From Daucus carota subsp. sativus (lineage: Eukaryota > Streptophyta > Magnoliopsida > Apiales > Apiaceae), in contig NC_030383.2 in NCBI RefSeq assembly GCF_001625215.2, positions 5,158,779 to 5,222,778 of the forward strand: a DNA stretch of 64,000 bases, written 5' to 3'. Each line of letters begins with the position of its first letter. The stretch's first letter is position 1. Both the position numbers and the translations under genes were made by a program. Shown here in pieces: positions 10,386 through 24,600 of the stretch. The notes under the pieces were generated by a model. The model ran no database searches, was not told the DNA's origin, and was given only the letters and a program-made list of their open reading frames with translations.

Positions 10386-11938
10386 GATTGTTGAATTGAT
10401 GATACCTAAGAAATCGTGATTAGAGAGATGATGAGAATGATAGAGGCTCTGTTTATTTAACCTCTCATGTAAGGGGGAAGTTATTTTTGGCAAACAGAAA
10501 GCATATAATTAGAAAATGTAAATAAATAGTGAAATGAGTAATTTTGTTAAATATATCAAGATAATTTGTGGCTAGTAATTATCGAAAATAAGCTTGTAAA
10601 TTTACTTCCTATAAAAAAATTAAAATAAAAATTCTCCTTTTTCATAAATTAAAAGAAACTTTATAAACATATATATATATATAGCAATTTATTCCACTTT
10701 TTTATATATACTTGTGATTCGAAGACTGTAAAAAATCTCTAAATTTGGATAATTTTATAACTATTTTTTATGATAGTGAAGGGGTCACAAACTTCTTTAT
10801 GCTTTATATTATTTTACGGAAGAAAATTTTTAAGATAAATAATTTTGAAGTTAGGTTACCTCTTCTAGATGAAGTCGAAATCAAACACAAACTTGGAGTC
10901 AGTGGTTTAAAAGTTGGTGATTGGAATCGTTTTTCAGGTTGTGCAGTGATAAATAGATTAAAAAAATATTTTACGAACCGCCTAAACGAGGACACGTCTG
11001 TTGATCAAAAAGCAGTCAAAACAAAAATATAAATTATTTGTTCTGTCAAAAAAAAATATAAATTATTTGTTATCGCTTGCTTCTTCTATTCAATTGTATA
11101 TGTTTGTTTTTCACAGTTCGACATGCATTTTAGGACTTTTTAAAAATATAATTTTCTTAAATTTTTATAAAAAAAATATTTAAAACAAATTACAAAACTA
11201 TACTTTATTAAAGTACTAAAATTCGTATAATGTCCCATCTCTTAATTAATATATGTCATTTGCCTGGGACGAAGGTCTCCCGCAACATCCTATTAGCCGG
11301 GACGGACCGAGTATTTATGAAAATAGCAACCTAGCAACGAAAGAGCAGCATGAGGAATGCTTCAGTTAAATATTCTAAGATCAGTCGAGATGAACATGGA
11401 GTCGTCCAGATAATAATATTTTAAGCAAACAATGCGGTGGATGAGTAAAAACAAACCACTCACTCTGTTCAGTTGGCTCTAAACAAATGGGCCCAAATCT
11501 TGCTTTCTTGTCGAATATGTGAAAATAAGTTTACACTCTAATTAATTCTGATATATTGATATATTGAGTGGATTATTGATAAATTTTTGATCTTATTTAT
11601 ATTAGTTATTTTAAATTTAGTTATATTTCGTAATCATTTTATGAAATTAGATTAAAATAAATTATTATATTATATCATATAACATGAATTTAATTAAAAT
11701 TTAACGTGAATTTATTCAAAACAATGATGATAAATGTAGGTTGAATTCGATGAAAAAAGAATACCAGTAAATTTTTGATTACAAACAAGTAAGAAAGAAG
11801 AGATATTATATTTGTTCACAAAAGCTTCGTTAATTCACCTCTTACATTTATAATTTTTTTTAAATTAATAAAAATGTAATTTTATTTTAAATCAACAATG
11901 TAAAGGAGATCAAAAATGTGTGACATCCACTTCATATA
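10386..11938. other. Aldolase upstream region and AT-rich intergenic DNA
   Basis: The aldolase promoter and 5' UTR lie at the left end. A (TA)n tract occurs near 10670-10682. A weak 95-codon frame near 10745 lacks an ATG and resembles nothing I know. A Stowaway-like terminus (GGGACGGACCGAGTA) near 11297-11311 has no visible partner. Confidence 0.4.
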
Positions 11939-12187
11939 CTCCCTCCGTCCCAAAAAGAGTGAGCTGCTTTGACTTTGGTTGTAAGTTTAGTTGAAAAGTG
12001 GGTAAAGTGGTGGGATTTATCAATATTTAAAAATAGATTTGAGATAGTGGAAAAAATTAATGGATGTAATAGTGTTTATTTAATAAAAAGAGAATATAAA
12101 ATAGAGATAGTGAGCGTAATAGTGAAAAATAATGTTAAAAAATAGTAAGCATGATAGGTTGATTCTTTCGAGACGTACCGGAGGAAG
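11939..12187. mobile_element. Stowaway (Tc1/mariner) MITE, 249 bp
   Basis: Begins CTCCCTCCGTCCC after a TA and ends with a decayed mirror copy (CGGAGGAAG) before TA. The TA target duplication and the CTCCCTCCGT end are diagnostic of Stowaway elements. It lies in the HsfA3 upstream region. Confidence 0.8.
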
Positions 12188-12451
12188 TATTCAAATAAAC
12201 AACCTAATTTATATGTAATAATTAATCTAGTTTCAACATCACAACAGGAATTTATTTCTTAACAATTAAGGTTGGCAACTTGGCTTCCGCCGGACCGCTA
12301 ACGCATCGCTACAGACATCTCAACTTGGTGACCCACCGGTTCACAAAATAAAGCCACCCCATTGGCCACACCAGATTCTTTGACAACAACTGTACTTGCC
12401 ATAAAAATATCCAACTCCCAGACACAGTACTTTCAATAAATATCCACACAA

Positions 12452-12457
12452 GTCGGC
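12452..12457 (-). promoter_or_regulatory. DRE/CRT core in the HsfA3 promoter
   Basis: GTCGGC on the plus strand is GCCGAC on the minus strand, the core bound by DREB/CBF factors. It lies about 73 bases upstream of the TATA box. In Arabidopsis HsfA3 is a direct target of DREB2A through such elements, so this site is a plausible conserved input; that link here is an inference from one motif. Confidence 0.5.
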
Positions 12458-12524
12458 GCTGAACTTTCACTTTCACATGAACCAGCCTCCTCCGCGTCGC
12501 CAACAGTAGCCGCCTTTCACTCCC

Positions 12525-12531
12525 TATATAA
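12525..12531 (+). promoter_or_regulatory. TATA box of HsfA3
   Basis: TATATAA lies 94 bases before the ATG at 12619, the normal distance for a short 5' UTR. Confidence 0.7.
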
Positions 12532-12618
12532 ACATGCTCAGTACCCTCTTCTCCGATATTTTCGAATTTTATTTGATAAATTTAACCTTTTTTTTTTGGT
12601 CTCTCGAATTTGTTAAAA

Positions 12619-14566
12619 ATGAACTATTATGAAGATGCATGGTCGAATGTTGTTCCTCAGCCGCTGGTGGTGGACTCTTCGATCCCGCCTTTTCTGTCGA
12701 AGACGTTCGATCTGGTGGATGATGCGGCGTTGGATTCGGTGATTTCGTGGAGTGGTGGAGGGCTGAGCTTTGTGGTGTGGGATCCGCTGGAGTTTGCGAG
12801 AGTTGTACTTCCCAGGAATTTCAAGCACAATAATTTTTCGAGCTTTGTTCGACAACTCAATACTTATGTGGGTACATTTAATTAAATTAGCCTCACCACA
12901 AGTTGAAGTAGTATGTATCTGATTCTTGTTACAATCTGTAATTAATTAATTGTTTTAAGATGACCATTTTGTTTACTGGTTATACTTTTACCTGATCTTG
13001 ATGTAATAATAGTGTATAAAGCCGCCAGATTGTAATAGGTTCTCTTGTAATTTTAAGCTAGTGAGGGGATTATCCAAACCAAAACGAATGTACCCAGTAT
13101 ATTCCATTTAGAGTAGGGTCTGTGCAGGGTAAAATGTACGTAGACCATATTTCTGTTAAAGAGCAGGGAGGCTCATTTTGTGAAGGCTCCCTTCTTAGTG
13201 CAGGACAGAGTATTGAATTACTTAATTATGTTGTTGAGATAGTTTTGTGTTTTTAGGATCATAGTGTTAACTACGATGAGTGGTCTGTTTAGTTTGTAAT
13301 ATGTTCTAGTGGCTGGGAGTGTTTTAAGGAGGAGGAGCTTGCCTGGCTCTTCCCTTCTATTGGAGTGGGAATTCATTATCTTGCAGGTAGTTTTCTGAAT
13401 TTTTTTTGTTACACTCAATCTGTCATGCTATTAATGATATCTAACTTTTGCTGATTTATTATATCTAACTTCTTTTTGCTGATTTATGATATTTAACTTA
13501 TCTTTGCCTCTGATTGCTTCTATCTCGTAATTATGAAATGATTTCTTTCATAAAATGTGGAGTTCTCGCTTTTTCTTATTGGAATTATTCATAGTGGAGC
13601 TGTTATGTGCAGGGATTTCGCAAGATTGGAACCGAGAGGTGGGAGTTTGCAAATGAAAGTTTTGTACGAGGGCAGAGGCATCTGTTGAAGAACATACAGA
13701 GGCGCAAGTCACCTCATTCTCAGCAGGCCGAGAATATGGTTGGATCTTCACTTGAAGTAAGAAAACCAGCAGTAGAAGCTGGGATAGAACAGTTAAGAAA
13801 AGAGAGGACTGTGATGATGCAGGAGGTCATCGAATTGCAGCAGCAACATCGTGAAACGATTCAGCATATGGAAGCAGTGAACGAGAAGCTCCAAGCAGCA
13901 GAACAGAAGCAGAAGCAGATGGTTTCTTTCTTGGCAAAAGTGTTCCACAACCCTGCGTTCTTGGCTCGCCTTCAGCCAAAGGATCAGTTGAGCATTATGT
14001 CTCCAAGAACCGCAAAAAAGTTCATGAAACATCAGCAAACTGAACAGGCTATGTTAAGTTTGTCTGAGGCTGGACAGATAGTAAAGTACCGCGATGATTT
14101 AGACCAGAATCTTGCCACACCTTCAAGAAATCCTCACCTAATCCCAGTAGCAGCTGAACAGATAGCTCATTTTATCTCGGAAGAAAAGGTTGATAGCCCT
14201 GGTTTAGGTGCAGAAGGTCCACCATGTCATTTTGAGAACATTGGATCATATGCATTCGACATACCAGATGATCTTCCTAGGCCCCTAGAACAAGGCAGAA
14301 TGGGAACTCCAAAACTGGAGCCTAAAGAGTGTTTTCAGGAGTATTCTGTGTCTCCCGGATTTGAAGAATTGGCAAGACCAGAAAATTGGAACATGGGTTT
14401 TGAAGCTGGAATTTCAGGTTCTAACACTGAAGTGTGGGGTAATTTTAATAATTTTGTTGCACCAGAATTCAGAGTCACCAGTGGAATGTCAGATATATGG
14501 GAGGTAAGTTCCTCAGAGGTGGCAGTAGGTCCTGAATTCGATATTTGGCCAGCTGATGAGTTTTGA
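12619..14566 (+). CDS. HSFA3: Heat stress transcription factor A-3
   Basis: Class A heat-stress factor that binds heat-shock elements and drives chaperone genes late in heat and drought responses. Exon 1 is 12619-12867, exon 2 is 13613-14566; the protein is 400 aa. The intron splits the DNA-binding domain after QLNTY, the position conserved in all plant HSFs. The DNA-binding domain covers residues about 24-117 ([29 protein letters not shown]). The HR-A/B coiled coil is about 145-215 with the class A insertion. A basic nuclear signal (KNIQRRK) follows the DNA-binding domain. The C-terminus has four Trp-centred activator motifs ([23 protein letters not shown]), a hallmark of HsfA3. The N-terminal extension is shorter than in Arabidopsis HsfA3. 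The ATG at 12619 is the first in frame. Confidence 0.92.
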
Positions 14567-15615
14567 TTTCAGAGCCAGGTTGGCCATCCCCCTAGGGATA
14601 CAACTTCTTATGCACTTATGTTAAAAGCACAATTTGGTTCTATATCGAGTACATATTTATTCATTTGATCGATTAATTTTAAATTTACTCAAACGGACTC
14701 TAGGCCTCGAAGGTTTCTAACAGAGGAAAGATACCCTGATGGTAGTTCTCTGTTCTTAAAACACATGTATAACTTCTGTAACATACTTACTATAGTTGCA
14801 AATTCTTTAACAAGTGTACCAATTACGCATAACCAATTAAACAAAAAGTTCGTCATTAATCTGATTTTGTTAGTTCAAGTACAGATAGGCGATGGCCTAA
14901 CTAAAATATTATGCAAGTACTTGTCTGGAATCTGTGCGATTCATTTCACACTACGGTCACTAAAATTTCTGACATCCGCTTGTACAGAAATTACATGTAA
15001 ATATGTGATAATATGAGCAAAAAGATCGCCAAACCCAACTAGAAAATAAATTTATACAAGTACAGTGAAAATTTTCTATGATTGCTAACTTCTGCTGCCG
15101 TCCAAAATGTTGTTCCAGGAAGCAAAATGAACAAATTTATGTACATCAATGCCTGCAAGTGAGAAAATAATTGTTTAAGAACACATGACTTCTCATATTA
15201 AAATACCTTGCATAACCAAGTGTCTTTTTATCACTAAGCTTGAATTTTTAGTATGCCAGATGTTATCCTTTGTGAAGATGTCAAAAAAACAGAACCTAAA
15301 AACCCATTAACCAATACAACAACGAACACAAGGCAAAATAAGAAACAGGCGCCTGCCAACATCAAGTCTCAAGTCAAGGTCAATTGCTTAACACCCTGAG
15401 GTAGAAGACAAAAGAATTGCTTCCACAATGATGTAGCAAGAACATATAAGGCTCTGCTCCATTGCTTAACAAAACTCAATTAAAATACTGATGAAATTGG
15501 CTCTTAATAACAGAAACTGAAAATTTAAAATTACCGAAAATTATGCTTTGGGGGCAATCCAGGCAGTTATCTGCCTTTGCAAGAATGTATTTGTGCACAA
15601 AAACTTCAAGATGCT
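14567..15615. other. Intergenic, 3' ends of HsfA3 and CTR1
   Basis: The two genes converge here. The stretch holds their 3' UTRs and AT-rich sequence; no repeat or further gene was seen. Confidence 0.5.
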
Positions 15616-18600
15616 TCATGTGACCAGAGGGTTATCAGCACGCTCAAGTTGCAATGTGGGAGGTTTTATCAGCGGTCTTAAAGTCTCCATGATGCTGGCA
15701 AATGACGGGCGTTTCCATGGCTCACTGTGCAATTAATGGGGCAAAAATTAATGTTTCATGTAATGAACAATTAACAAGAGGGAAGAAATTGCAGACAAAA
15801 TGCTACTCACTTCGCCCAGCATGCCTCAATTATGGAAGCAACTTGAGGATTAACATGACGGGGAATTTCAAGCCTTTTGCACTTGAAACCAACAGCTGCT
15901 ACAACCTAAAAGACCATATATTCACATTATATCAACGAATTTAATATAACAGACGTAACAAAACAGATCATATGTAACTCATACTCTTTGTTCTAAATTA
16001 TAAAATAGCTTAACTTTGTATATATACCTGAGCTGGATTGAGATTACCCCAGGGTTGTTGCAATGTTGCAAGCTCCCACAAAATCACCCCAAAGCTGTAT
16101 ACATCTGACTTTTCATTTGATGGTTCGTCACGGAGGACTTCTGGAGCCATCCACTCAGGCTAAAAATGCAAAATTCAAAAACAATTTATAAAGCTATAGA
16201 TGATGCCACTTTCTTCTAAAGTTCTGTGTGCGGGGGAGGGAAGGGAGGGAAAAAACTCACAGTTCCTGCAGCTGACTTTGATGAAAGATATGTGTTTGCC
16301 TTCAAGCGAGATAAACCAAAGTCACAAACCTGAACTCATGCAAGTAGAGGGAAAAAAATTAGCAAGTGGTATAATTACTTGCAACACAGAAATATATCAA
16401 ACAAGAACATGAAACATATTGTTATCAACTACAAGAAAAAGGTGGGACATAGTTCTGTGAAAACAAAACAGATGACCAGATTGTACCAAGAGAACCTTAT
16501 AAAATAATGTTCAGTACATGCACAAACCTTTCTTCATCTCTTTACATATGCTTGCGTATTTAGAAATTAATATTAATACTAAATTAGGGTTCCAAAAGTA
16601 AAGACTTATATCTCACATTTAATTGCCCACTTTACGGTTTACTATATTTTCCTAATGGAATCTTAGCGCGGCTCATTTTATTGTATTCATGAACTAATTA
16701 CTTTCCAAGTTGGAAAAGCATTTACCAGCTTAAAGGTAAAACATTTCAAAATTTTACCCTCTTACTGTAGATGAGTGGTATTCAAGGATGAACAATTCAG
16801 AAGAACACAATTTAATCAAGATTAATAAGAAAAATATTCTTTCAAATATAATTTGGAGTACTAGAAGTTTCCAATATCAGGTATTGTACTCTTGAGAGCG
16901 TATCATATAAGGAGTTAATTTGTCATCTTATTTTTCATCTAATTAGTATTCAGCATCCACAATCTACAGAAAACTCTGTCAATCAGATAGTGAGGAGCAA
17001 TGACAAGGCATTGTGATATAACTATCAAACTAAGATTACATCTAAAAAAAAGTAGCAAGCAGATAAAGATAGCACAAAAAAAAGTGCACCATATCAAAAA
17101 AATTCAAAAAGCAATGATTTTCAGTAAGCCATTTATTCCCAAAACTCCTCCCTTTGTTTTGGTTTTATAAATATGCTATCACTAAATTTATTAAGTAAAT
17201 ATGATGATACGAGTCATATGCCATATTTCTCAATTTTTGAATTTTTTTTAGGCCAAAAATATAAATAAACAGGATAACACAAAGTATATATGAACAAGCA
17301 ATACAGCTTCTGAAGTCACTATAATCAAGAGAACTAAAAAAATGTCACATATATACAGCTCGTCCATGTGACTAGTTCCAGACTTGTACTTGCCTTTACT
17401 GTGTATTTTTTGTCAACTAGAAGGTTGGGAGATTTCAGATCACGGTGAACAATGGGAGGATTGCGTCTGTGTAGATAATTCATCCCCTTGGCCTATTGTA
17501 ACCACAAAAATTGTTAAATAATAAAGCAGAACAACTGAAGGAAACAGATGCTGATGAGTAAATGAGCATCACAAAACACAAGCAAACAGCAGAAAGTTAT
17601 ATATGACAGTATATGGTACCACGTCATAAGCCATACTCAGCCGACGCCTCTCATCCAGAGTTTCTTTTGCACCAGATTTATGTAGTAGTCTATACAAACT
17701 ACCTCTAAAGGACAAAATAAAAACAGTCAGTCAGAAAACAATGCCACTAGCAATGCTACAAACGTTGCAATGTAATAGGCAAAGGAGTAGTTGATGAGAA
17801 GTTACTTGACCTTGATAAATACTCTGTAACTATCGACAAATTTGGAGGCTGTGTAACAGCCCCCATGAAGAGAACAATATTAGGATGCCGGAGTCGTCTC
17901 ATAATTGCAACCTATTTGACACAAATTAAAAACGTTTATTCCAGAACAAAGAAGGATAAGTATGGACATATCATATCTATTATTAAATATAAATAACCTT
18001 ACCTCCCTCAAGAACTCCTTAAACCTTTCTGCATGAAAATCTTGTTCCATAAGAATTTTGACAGCAACATCCTGTATGTTTGAGCTTTTGTAAGATCACA
18101 GGCATAAAGAAATACTGCAGTATAATGAACAATTACTGCACAATACAAAATTTAACCAGTGTAGGAGGTTAAAGATGAACGTCATTTAAAAACATGACAC
18201 TATAAATTGCCCCAACATAAAGCAACAATGATGGTCAGTCTTAAGGCACTAAACTACATGCATGGAACTTCAAAAAGGAAAACCTGCCCCAAACAAATAC
18301 GTTCAATTTCTTTTTTCGCCAAGTTAATGAAGTTTTAATTACACTGAGTGAGTTGTATAATCATTCCTGCTCTTGTATAGTGTTTTTAGAACAAAGACCA
18401 GTTTCCTTCCAACTACGCGAAGAAATTGTACTACATTTTGCAGATGAAATGCTGTTATTGAGGAGCGCATATGGATCAGACACATATTTTATTAAAGTAT
18501 GTATTAGTTCTATAAAGAATACATCACTGCAAACCAAAATTACAGTCATCTAGCAGCTACTTAAGCATGTCTCGAAATAAAAAATCTATCACTAAATAGG

Positions 18601-21600
18601 TGAATACTTACTGAGCCATTCCAGTCAGCACGATGAACGGTACCAAAAGAACCTGACAATGCAACAATTCAAAGAATATTATCTCAACTGCCAAGATTTG
18701 CCTATTCTACAATGTTAGTCGGACTGCTATAAGGGGATTACCTGATCCAATTTTTTCTTTTAGATCTAGATCACTCCATGGAATGTCCAAATCTTCCACA
18801 TCAAATGGAAGCTCCCTGGGTCTACTTGTTACCAGTTGACTAGTCTGATCTGTACCCGTGTTTACTCTTGGATCGGGGAATGGTGCCATCATATTTCCAG
18901 GATATGCATTAGTAAGATCTCTGTCACGAATCATTGGCCGGGATGCTCTTGGTGGCAAATGTGATTGAATAATATCACCACTATTGCTTGGACTAACCCC
19001 AGTACTTTTTCTATGCATGTCAGGCTTCTTAATATGCAAGAAGTCCTCAGCATCCCCGTCAATAACACTACCTGTTTTGTTCCAAAAACAGTAGAACTCA
19101 TCAGTCACCAGAGCAGCATGATAAACAATCATGTGAAGTTCTGTCAAAGTAGATTCATAACAGCAGGTATTTATTAGATAATATTGTTACAAAATCAGAA
19201 CTAGTTATACCAAAGGGAATATATATAAAAAAAAAAAAAAAAGTGCGAAAACAAAAGAATCCAAACTCGGACAGAAAACTTAATACAAACTATCTCAAAG
19301 TTCGACGTTCACAACAATATGTGGTCATTCAAGTGTGACCAAGTTCTCATGTTCTATATATACGCGAATTGTGATGGTTCCACGCAACTAATATAAAGAT
19401 GCATTTCAACAATCTTTAGAATCCTCAAAACCTTTAATCCAGCATACCACATTAATATGCTGTAAAATGATGCACAGATTTCGTACCATTTTAATACGCT
19501 TCTCATGTCTTACCTAACATCAGGTACATCATGCATAGAAAGCTATTATCATATAGCTCACTAATAGTCCACCACAGTAGATTCAAATAGACATGTATGG
19601 GAGAATATGGCTAGTTAATCTGAACAAATATTCAGATTGATTAGTCTTTACCACATAACTAACACGTAGATACATTTATCTACTGAACAGCATAGTAATC
19701 TTTTAGAATTTCATATAAAAGGTACACACAACCATATTACTGTGAAATTGTTATGTTGCTTATGAGTTAATGTTTGCGTTTACCTTCTATATTTCAGCTG
19801 AAGAGTACCAATAGCTATTCGATTGGAGTGTGGAGTTCAATTTTTACATATTATTGATCATATATACTAAACATAATTAAACAAGAAGTACAATCTACCA
19901 AATATATCAAAAAGCACAATGGTGATGCAAGGATCCTTACATGATGCTAGTGATTACTCGTTAGAAGTAGCATTTTTTTTTTGTAACATGTGGTTAATTG
20001 TAATATATTCTTATGCAACAAAAGAAACAATAGCCAAACTCCAATCAGGGACAAGTGAAACACTAAACTGCTAATATTTACTGAATATACATGACAAGCG
20101 CAACGGCGAAAAATATTGTCATATTCATTCAATTATAAGACAATATTGAGATTTGGTACAAGTGATATTTATGTATTTTCAGAAAATCCGAAGCTGGACC
20201 AGTACCGTCACAGACAACCCTCCGCACAACTTACTTTTAGAAGACTAACACTAGACACTGGCCTTTTGCATGTGTGATCAAGGATATATACCATACAAGA
20301 CGGTCAATTTAATTATTACAGGTCTATCAGCATACTGTCATGTCAACATGCAGGACATTATAATTTATAGCATGATTTCGTCCAGCCAGTCCATCAAGTT
20401 TAAATGTTTGTGCTTCCAGCACAATTTGACCATCTTTCCTCTTTGTCGTAATATAAACAAAACAAAAACAACACCCAAAAATTCTATATTTTACTTCATA
20501 CATATAAATTTTAATTGACTACTAAACATATGTGATATACCAACAGTTCCATGCCCTTAAAATAAGCAATAATTAGAATAATAACATATAGAATATAGTA
20601 GAACCACCATGTACATGAAAGAATGACCAGAATGCGTTGATAATTGTCAAAAATTCTTAAGACAAAAAGAGGATATTTAATATTTGTTGGTTTCTGCATA
20701 CAAAAAAAATTGAAGGCATAATAGAAAAATGAAATTACCAGCTGAAGAATCTTCAAACAAATGATCAAGCGATTGACAATCTGAAAAATATTGTTTTGCT
20801 AATGATCTAAAATCAACTGTTGGTCCAACTTGTCTGTACCGCGGAAAGCGCAGTGGTGATGAGATTGAGATGGAAGACGGACCATTCAGCAAAGAATCAG
20901 GTTTGTGCAAGCTTCCTGGCTTGCCAATCAAATCAACAAGAAACTCCCTGTATCAATAAGCAAATATTTAGTTTCTTAGCTAATGTGTCATGATGAAAGC
21001 CACAATTTATCAATATAATAGTCAGTTAAAATTACATGGTCTAGAGAATAGAATGAAGAGAAAGGGGGTGGACAAATTTCTGAAAGTGAAAATGAAATTT
21101 TCTGACTTCTACACCCTAGGCTGGTTATAGTCTATTACCATTATTATGCTGAGCAGATGAAAACCTGCCTCGGCTAAGTTATTCTTCAACTGATAAAAAT
21201 ATAAGTGTTAAAGGAATATGGACTTTGAACTTAAAGGCAATCATTGCCAAAACACCACCGCAGTGGACAATATGAAAAAAGATTATCAATTCCTTTCCAT
21301 TATATATATTATACATAAAAAAAACAATCTACTAGTCTACTCTCGTGCTTGCCATCCAGTAGATTTTAATCTGAAGTTACAAAGATAGATCTTACAAGTG
21401 ACAAGTCTATCCCCATAATACATAGTTGCAGACTTCTTGAATCACATTTCATAATGTCAAATACAAAAGTTACAAGTATCAACCAAATAAAGGACAGATA
21501 TGTCTTGATGGTAAATGTGGTCCGATGAGGGTGAGTTGCATGCAGACCTTATTTCTATTACCAGGACTACTTATTCCTACGCGCAAAGAGGTTGCTTTAG

Positions 21601-24600
21601 TGGCTACGCTACCCCAGATGCTAAGTAAAATATTTGAAAAGACGCTATAATGAAACTCACTAAAGAAGTAACAGCGTAAAACTAAAACAGAAGTTGTGCC
21701 ATTTCAGAAAAAAGGAGTTCTGCCAAGTACTACCTAACATCCACATAACTCACATACTCCTCGCAATAGTCCTGAAAGCTTCCCTTCCCCTCCAATTATT
21801 AATAACACTACTGCAATATCAACCGCTCCTAGCCCTCCCCCAACCACCATAACACCATAAGGGTGCTCCGAAACTCAAAAAGATATCTGTGACTCTAATA
21901 AGTCGCCCAATTTAGCTTCAATGTCATGGACCTCTTGCCAGAGGTCATATCCTCCCATGTCTACTTCCTTCTTACCTCTCAACTAATAAGCTCTCCACCC
22001 TCTCACCAGAGGTAGAGTCTGTCTCGTGGGGACATGGCCAAATCATAGCAAATCTTACCACTCTAATTTGTACTTTTGGTGTAATAGGTGCAACTCCCAA
22101 CTATGTTTTAAAAACCTTATACGGTATTGTGTCCAACATGATACAATCACAAGTGCATCGCCACATCCTCATCACTGAAACTAGTAACCTTCCACTCATC
22201 CAACTACATTAATATATCTCTCTCTGTGTGTGTGTGTGTGTGTGTGTGTGTATTACTCCGCTAGAAACCTCCTTAAAATAAAAACTAGAAAGTAAAATTA
22301 AGAAATTCATAAATCACGTCGAAATATAGCACATATGGTATGCAAATTGATCTTTGGGAGATGGAGAAAAATATAGTGAAGTCAGATTTCAAAAAAAACT
22401 CACCAATTGACGGGAAAAATAAAATTAAGAGGCTATTATGTGGAATTATGTATGGAAGGGTGTATTTTGTTTGTGTGTCTACGGGCATTAGATTAGACTC
22501 ATAACGGCTTAAATTAGTTTCTAGTTTATATTTTAATTTTGTTTTCTATTTCATCACTCGCCCATATATATGGGTCATGTTCCTCTTAGAACCCTTAACT
22601 ATTGGTTAAGGTTCTGCTGCACATGCAAAATATGCCATGTTTGTATATTATATTTTGAAATTATTTTCGAACACACACAACGATTTAAAAAAACATGTAT
22701 TTAGATTTGAATCCTGAAAATCTATTTAAATTTTAGAGTTGTGCAGCAAAACCTTAGTGGTTCTAAGGTTCTATTTATAACATATGATATCCATGCCGAT
22801 TTGGTTATAATGATCCCCCAGCTATACAAAAAAGTCACAAGTACGAGCTTAAGTATGTGCATCCCAACACGTGGCATAAACTCTGCTCAGAATTCTAGGA
22901 AAATCTTTTCTTAGTTAACACAGATGATAGTTGACAAACGTACTTAAGACATTTTATCTACAGAAGAGGCATGCGATAATAACTGAAGTTTGAACTGGAA
23001 AGTTATGTCACGACAACTTTGTCATATATCTAATCAATCAGAGGAAAACAGATAATTATATATGTAGATGTAATGTAAGTTCAAAGATTAACCTATCCAG
23101 CCCGAATCGAACAACACAAGAGGAAGCATCATCTCTTTTACAATATCTGCATCCTTTAGCTATACGGCATGGTAGGTCAATTGTGTCAGCTAGAACCTGA
23201 AAAAACAAAAAACAGAAAATATATAATAAATCTGAGCGTGAGTTTATAACTTTAATAATATATTGATCTTGATGACAGGCGGATCATCAGTAATAAGATG
23301 ACAATTTTAAAAATTATCTTAAAAAAAATATCTACCCAATGCGTTCTTAACAAAAATGAAAAAGAAATTTTCGCTTGGCATGAAGGACGGAACATTCCTC
23401 TTGTATAAGCACTATATTTTAAAGCCTAATTTCAAGTGAAAAACATTTGGTCACATTATAATGTCTATAGCTTACTTTGAATAATATGGCCCGATGTCTG
23501 CAGAGGCCAACACTGAGGCTGCCAATAGGAAGGACAACAGATCCTAGACATTCTCTCAAATCATCACTGCACTCCTTCCAGACAGGAAATAATTCATCTT
23601 CTCCAGAGGAAGGCGTATCCCTTGTGGACGGAAAAATAACTTACTTTATAAACCAGCACATGCATCAAAAAAGTAATACCTACGATAATGTTTGACACCA
23701 TTATAATACGAGACGCTGTAACTCACCCCATACGATTGCAGATAAGTTTTGCTAGCTGATCTACAACCTCATCTGTGGTGTTGCAATTAGAGGACACACT
23801 GTGAATCCTATTTTGCAATTCCTTTAAAGTTGCATCACTGCGTCTATCAATTAAAACTACTTCAACTAAAGATTCAATTCTTGGATCTATACACTTCAAG
23901 GATTCAATTGCCGGTATGCGACCATTATCTTGCAAATCAGAGCACACACTCCATACATAGGGATCGATCCCGTTGATAGAATAGAACCCATCTGGAATTC
24001 TATCGAAGTATGATAAACATCCATTTGCCTAAAATACATTTTTTTAAAGAGAAGAAAACTAGTATTAGAATCTGTATGGGTAACGTATATGACTTGCAAT
24101 AATAAATAAATTTCACTACATGTAAAGATCTTTATACATGTGCTTTCGTGCACTGGAAATTGAACAAAGCACGAGAACATATCAGGAAAAAATCCATTTT
24201 CTGAGGTAGTACAACTATTAAGTACGTATCTGGTAAAAAAACAAAATGGTAACATTTATAAGTTCACGCATCTTTTAAACAAATTGCTATTGTTTCATCT
24301 TTTTCAGAAAGCTGAACCACCGTATCAATATTTAATGGCATGGTAAGGCATATTGATTACACTGAACATCTAATGCCAGTAATATATTTGAATACCACAT
24401 GATAATGGCACCAAATATTTGTACTGGTGTGGCATTGAAGAGCATGTAATATGATAATATGTTACATACCATACACTACTCAAAATTCTGCATTTGCCTC
24501 ATCCGCAGACAAGGGTAGTACTCTCAAACAAATGTATACCTACTATAAATGATTATCGTCTTTTATCGATTTTGTTTACTAAAATGCTGAATCATACTTT

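Noticed and set aside
10745-11032. 95-codon frame
   Set aside because: No ATG, no resemblance to any family, AT-rich codon use like the surrounding non-coding DNA.
21790-22140. LINE reverse-transcriptase end in CTR1 intron 4
   Set aside because: Only a trace (FGHVPTR) with stops around it; too little to list as a feature.
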